A DNA stretch of 64,000 nt. Source: Clostridium sp. UBA4548 (lineage in GTDB: Bacteria; Bacillota; Clostridia; Clostridiales; Clostridiaceae). This document shows positions 60,760-64,000 of this stretch, piece after piece. The notes below the pieces were generated by a model. The model was not told the origin of the DNA and searched no databases. It saw only the letters and a list, made by a program, of their open reading frames with translations. Location: positions 50,820 to 114,819 of the forward strand of contig NZ_DGLI01000023.1 of NCBI RefSeq assembly GCF_002387895.1. The letters are read 5' to 3'. Position 1 is the stretch's first letter; each line of letters starts with the position of its first letter. The translations under genes were made by a program, and so were the position numbers.

Positions 60760-60938
60760 GATTAAATACCTCCTGTAATCTTTACTATTAATAAAGTATA
60801 TAGTTAAAATTTGTTATCGTCAACAAAAAAAGTAAGTAGATTAAAAATATGTGATATTGCTTAGAATTAATATATAAAGCAACATTTAGTTTATATTTGA
60901 GTAATATATAGTAAGACTAATTAAATGAGGAGGAGTAT

Positions 60939-62204
60939 ATGGATAAGTGTGGTTTAGTGCTAGGAGGAGGCGGAACTAGGGGTGCCTATGAAGTAGGGGT
61001 ATGGGAGGCCTTAAAGGAATTATCTATTAATATTTCAGTTATTGTTGGAACTTCCATTGGAGCAGTAAATGGAGCTCTTTTTATACAAAGTGACTTGGAG
61101 ACAATAAAAAAAATTTGGTTAGGATTAGATCTTTATAAATGCTTTAGCTTTGCTAAGGATAGTAATAATAGTGATTTCAAACTGTCTATTAGCTATGTTC
61201 CCTCTTTAGTTAAGGAAATGGTAATTGGAAATGGAATTAATTTTGAACCATTTCATCAGCTATTAAAAGAGTGCATAAATGAAAAAAAGATTAGGAACTC
61301 AAATGTAGATTTCGGCTTAGTTACTTATTCTACATCAAACCTTAAACCAGTAGAAGTATTTAAAGAACATATTCCTGAAGGAAAACTTATAGACTACTTA
61401 TTAGCAAGCTGTTGCTTTCCAGGTTTTAAACAGGTAGAAATAGATGGTGAAAAGTTTATTGATGGTGGAGTTTACAATAATATTCCTGCAGATATGATAT
61501 TAAACAAAGATATCTCTACTATAATAACAGTAAATATTCATGGACCAGGTAATGTTAAGAAGTTTCCTAAGAATATAAAAAATATTATAGAGATAGAATG
61601 TTCTGAAGAACTTGGTCCAATATTTACTTTTAATAGTGGCACAATACTACGTAGTATTAAATTAGGTTACTTAGACACTTTGCGGAGGTTTGAAAAAGTT
61701 AAGGGTAATTTCTATTACTTTTACGATAAAAAAATAGCATTAACATCAATTTTAGCTCCTATATCAGAAAGTGAAATGGAGTTTATATTAGATTTTATTG
61801 ACTACAAAAATTTAAAAAAAGATAAAATTTTAATAATGAGAGTGATTAGATTATTATCAAAGTCCACTAGAAAGATTCCAGATGGAAACACTTCCATTTT
61901 AACTGCACTTGAAATCACAGCAGAACTTCTTAATGTTGAAAGATGCAAAATTTATACTTATGAGGAATTACTTAATTTAGTAATGGAAAAAGCTCTAGAC
62001 TTGCACTCTGATGAAGATATTTTCAAAGAAACTTTTGTAATTAAAAAATATATTGATTTAGTAAATTTGGACTTTCATGCTATAGGGAGCATGAAAAAAA
62101 TTACTAGTATGAGAAAAGTATTAGGTTTACTATCTCCAAAGTATTTAATTGGTAACTTATTTTTAGTGCTAATCAAATATAGAATGAATACTACAAAATA
62201 TTAA
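60939..62204 (+). CDS. Patatin-like phospholipase
   Basis: 421 residues. The oxyanion hole is GLVLGGGGTRGAYEVG (residues 4-19), the nucleophile elbow is GTSIGA (Ser41 or so), and the catalytic Asp is in FIDGGVYNNIPA; all three patatin motifs are present. The C-terminal 200 residues are helical and unassigned. Likely a lipid acyl hydrolase, RssA-like in the N-terminal half. AGGAGGAGTATAT precedes the ATG. Confidence 0.92.
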   Translation: MDKCGLVLGGGGTRGAYEVGVWEALKELSINISVIVGTSIGAVNGALFIQSDLETIKKIWLGLDLYKCFSFAKDSNNSDFKLSISYVPSLVKEMVIGNGINFEPFHQLLKECINEKKIRNSNVDFGLVTYSTSNLKPVEVFKEHIPEGKLIDYLLASCCFPGFKQVEIDGEKFIDGGVYNNIPADMILNKDISTIITVNIHGPGNVKKFPKNIKNIIEIECSEELGPIFTFNSGTILRSIKLGYLDTLRRFEKVKGNFYYFYDKKIALTSILAPISESEMEFILDFIDYKNLKKDKILIMRVIRLLSKSTRKIPDGNTSILTALEITAELLNVERCKIYTYEELLNLVMEKALDLHSDEDIFKETFVIKKYIDLVNLDFHAIGSMKKITSMRKVLGLLSPKYLIGNLFLVLIKYRMNTTKY

Positions 62205-62378
62205 CATAATGTTACCTTTTTATAAACTTGCTATTTTGTTAAAATTATCTTCTTAATTTTAGCAAAATACATGGTATAATAGATATGTATTAGTTTAATA
62301 AGTACTTGTTTGCAATAAAGAATTATTAGGATTTACTTTATTGTAAAAACATAAAATTTAATCGGAGGATGATTATAT

Positions 62379-62837
62379 ATGAATGTTGCCTTTTTTCTTA
62401 CTCCTAAAAGTGAAGTAGTCTTTGAAAAGGTGAGCTCAACTATGCGTAGAGCAATGGAGAGAATGGAATATCATAGATATACTTCTATACCTTTATTAGA
62501 TGATCGTGGAAGATATGTTGGTACCTTAACTGAAGGTGATATTCTCTGGAAGCTTAAAAATACTCCTGATTTTAGTCTTAAGGATACTGAAAAAATTCTC
62601 ATTAAAGAGATTCCAAGGCATGTATGTAATAAAGCAGTTTCAATAAACTCTGACATTGAAAGTTTAATATTAGCGGCGAAATCTCAGAACTTTGTTCCTG
62701 TAGTTGATGATTCAAATACTTTTATTGGTATCATAAAAAGATCTGATATAATCTCTTATTGTTACAATAAAATGTTTAATGATGACAATTACTCAAAGCT
62801 ACATGAACTAGAAGAATTAGCTCAAATTGCAAATTAA
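62379..62837 (+). CDS. CBS domain protein
   Basis: 152 residues forming one CBS pair: the first with RYTSIPLLDDRGRYVGTLTEGDILW, the second with NFVPVVDDSNTFIGIIKRSDIISY. N- and C-termini are short, so no catalytic domain is fused. Binds adenine nucleotides in other cases. Helical N-terminus (VAFFLTPKSEVVFEKVSSTMRRAMERM) fits the stand-alone CBS type of clostridia. CGGAGGATGATTATAT precedes the ATG. Confidence 0.92.
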   Translation: MNVAFFLTPKSEVVFEKVSSTMRRAMERMEYHRYTSIPLLDDRGRYVGTLTEGDILWKLKNTPDFSLKDTEKILIKEIPRHVCNKAVSINSDIESLILAAKSQNFVPVVDDSNTFIGIIKRSDIISYCYNKMFNDDNYSKLHELEELAQIAN

Positions 62838-62927
62838 ATATTAGCAAAATATTTAGAAATATTAAATCAGCCTAGCCGTCACAACTTTTGAGTTAAAAAA
62901 TCTACGCAAAATTTTATATTAAGTTTT

Positions 62928-62963
62928 AAACACCATAGATTTATATATTTGTGGTGTTTTTAT
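62928..62963 (+). terminator. Terminator after the CBS protein gene
   Basis: AAACACCA/TGGTGTTT stem (62928-62935 with 62952-62959), then T-rich. Confidence 0.75.
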
Positions 62964-63062
62964 TTGTAAAATTATAGTGTTTTTAATTTACACAAATTAA
63001 TAATTCTATTATAATATTTAGTATGATGAATTTTAAAATATTTACAAGAAGGGGGACTTGTA

Positions 63063-63977
63063 TTGGAGAAGCTTTTTAAAAAAAATAGCCTATTTGCTGA
63101 TATTAGCTTACTTTTAGTTGCTATTATTTGGGGTGGAGGTTTCATTGCTGTTAAGGATTCCTTAAATGTAATTACACCATTTTATCAAATGGCTTTAAGA
63201 TTTGGCATATCTACTATACTTATGTATTTAGTATTTTATAAAAGAGTAAAAAGAATAAATAAGGCTCAATTTAAGAATGGTACAATAATTGGTGTTTTTC
63301 TATTTCTAGGGTTTGCTTTTCAAACTGTAGGGATAAATTATACCTCAGCTGGGAAAAGTGCGTTTTTAACTGCTGTGTATGTAGTATTGGTTCCATTTTT
63401 ACAATGGGTAATAATGAAAAGAAGACCAGATAATTATTCTTTAATTGGTGCACTAATTTGTTTAGTCGGTATATCACTATTGACTTTACAAGGAGGATTT
63501 TCATTAGGATATGGTGATTCCTTGACCTTAATATGTGCTTTTGCATTTGCAGGCCAAATTTTAGCCATTGGGAAATATGTAGAAATGGATGACCCTTTAA
63601 TTCTTACAGTGGTCCAACTAGGAATCGCAGCAGTGCTCTCTTTAATAGTTGCACTTTTTTTTGAACCTATTCCTACAGGTATGAATTTAAGAGCCATGGG
63701 TTCTATATTATATCTTGCAATTTTTAGTACTACCCTAGCCTTTTTAATTCAGAATATTGCACAGAAATATACAACTTCAACCCATGCTGCAATTATTCTT
63801 TCTCTGGAATCATTTTTTGGTGCAGTATTTTCTGTTTTATTCTTTAAAGAAATATTTACTTTGGCTATGGTATTAGGATGTATCCTAATATTTATAGCAA
63901 TTATTACTACTGAAACAAAACTTGAATTTCTTAGGATAAATAAAAGTGAAGCTGAAGTTAAGGAAAATGTTATATAA
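63063..63977 (+). CDS. DMT superfamily (EamA) transporter
   Basis: 304 residues, ten helices in two repeated halves: LVAIIWGGGFIAVKDSL ... LRFGISTILMYLVF and AFAFAGQILAIGKYV ... FSTTLAFLIQNIAQKYTTSTHAAIILSLESFFGAVFSVLFFKE, the typical EamA/RhaT type. Metabolite exporter, substrate unknown. TTG at 63063 lies behind AAGGGGGACTTGTA. The window ends shortly after its stop codon. Confidence 0.93.
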   Translation: MEKLFKKNSLFADISLLLVAIIWGGGFIAVKDSLNVITPFYQMALRFGISTILMYLVFYKRVKRINKAQFKNGTIIGVFLFLGFAFQTVGINYTSAGKSAFLTAVYVVLVPFLQWVIMKRRPDNYSLIGALICLVGISLLTLQGGFSLGYGDSLTLICAFAFAGQILAIGKYVEMDDPLILTVVQLGIAAVLSLIVALFFEPIPTGMNLRAMGSILYLAIFSTTLAFLIQNIAQKYTTSTHAAIILSLESFFGAVFSVLFFKEIFTLAMVLGCILIFIAIITTETKLEFLRINKSEAEVKENVI

Positions 63978-64000
63978 ATTATAAAAAATAAACTTTATAA

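Noticed and set aside
1..64000. CRISPR arrays, rRNA, tRNA, insertion sequences
   Set aside because: No regularly spaced repeats, no tRNA-like cloverleaf, no transposase and no rRNA sequence were found on reading through.

Overview
The window looks like chromosomal DNA of an anaerobic, strongly AT-rich Firmicute of the Clostridium type. The reasons are a bifurcating-type [FeFe]-hydrogenase (hydCBA) plus its maturase hydF, a second sensor-type [FeFe]-hydrogenase, ferredoxin-linked enzymes, ECF-type vitamin transporter S components, frequent TTG/GTG starts behind very strong GGAGG-type ribosome binding sites, and many simple hairpin-plus-T-run terminators. I see no rRNA, tRNA, CRISPR array, prophage or insertion sequence.

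Layout. 0-4.7 kb: 3' end of hydF (+), converging on hydCBA (-). 5.4-15.6 kb: a long + strand operon with an SsnA-type amidohydrolase, a PreA-like dihydroorotate-dehydrogenase-family iron-sulfur protein, and two complete three-subunit molybdenum hydroxylases arranged as mirror images (FAD, 2Fe-2S, Mo / Mo, 2Fe-2S, FAD) around a MocA-like cofactor nucleotidyltransferase. It ends at a terminator and is followed by an ECF S component (niacin-type by resemblance) preceded by an inverted repeat with TrpR-like half-sites. 16.5-25.6 kb: a 29-residue basic peptide, an ABC-F ATPase, a nuclease-helicase fusion, a MarR/MFS pair with a readable autoregulatory promoter, AbrB, YajQ, TspO and a Cys-rich acidic protein. 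25.7-35.8 kb: a Xer-type tyrosine recombinase with repeated motifs upstream, purB, DUF378, iadA, a ribbon-helix-helix coiled-coil protein with GTATACA repeats upstream, a cyclophilin lipoprotein, a MEDS-like protein, asnB with a structured leader, and a UPF0158 protein.

36-46.4 kb: a second ECF S component plus a P1 self-processing peptidase, an SPFH/NfeD pair, a molybdenum cofactor operon (mogA-like, moaA, moaC, MOSC) that could serve the molybdenum hydroxylases, then a flavodoxin/split-barrel protein, a secreted amidase, a ferritin-like protein and a YfcE phosphodiesterase. 46.5-50.5 kb: a leader-peptide attenuator in front of a heterodimeric BmrCD-type multidrug ABC exporter. 50.5-53.7 kb: a sensor [FeFe]-hydrogenase operon (thioredoxin-like ferredoxin, HydS-like PAS protein, SpoIIE/PP2C phosphatase). 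53.7-64 kb: murJ, a DUF1461 membrane protein, nhaC, an AtoE-type transporter, a hypothetical membrane-anchored protein, a patatin phospholipase, a CBS protein and a DMT transporter.

The strongest candidates for a less-described system are the leader-peptide attenuator (46575-46845), the hydrogenase-phosphatase sensory operon (50498-53682), the mirrored azaheterocycle/purine hydroxylase operon, and a conserved about 30-nt element found in the loops of two unrelated terminator hairpins (35262-35322 and 60198-60259). Many start codons were reassigned because an in-frame start fused to the Shine-Dalgarno is followed, about 6 nt later, by a correctly spaced ATG or TTG.
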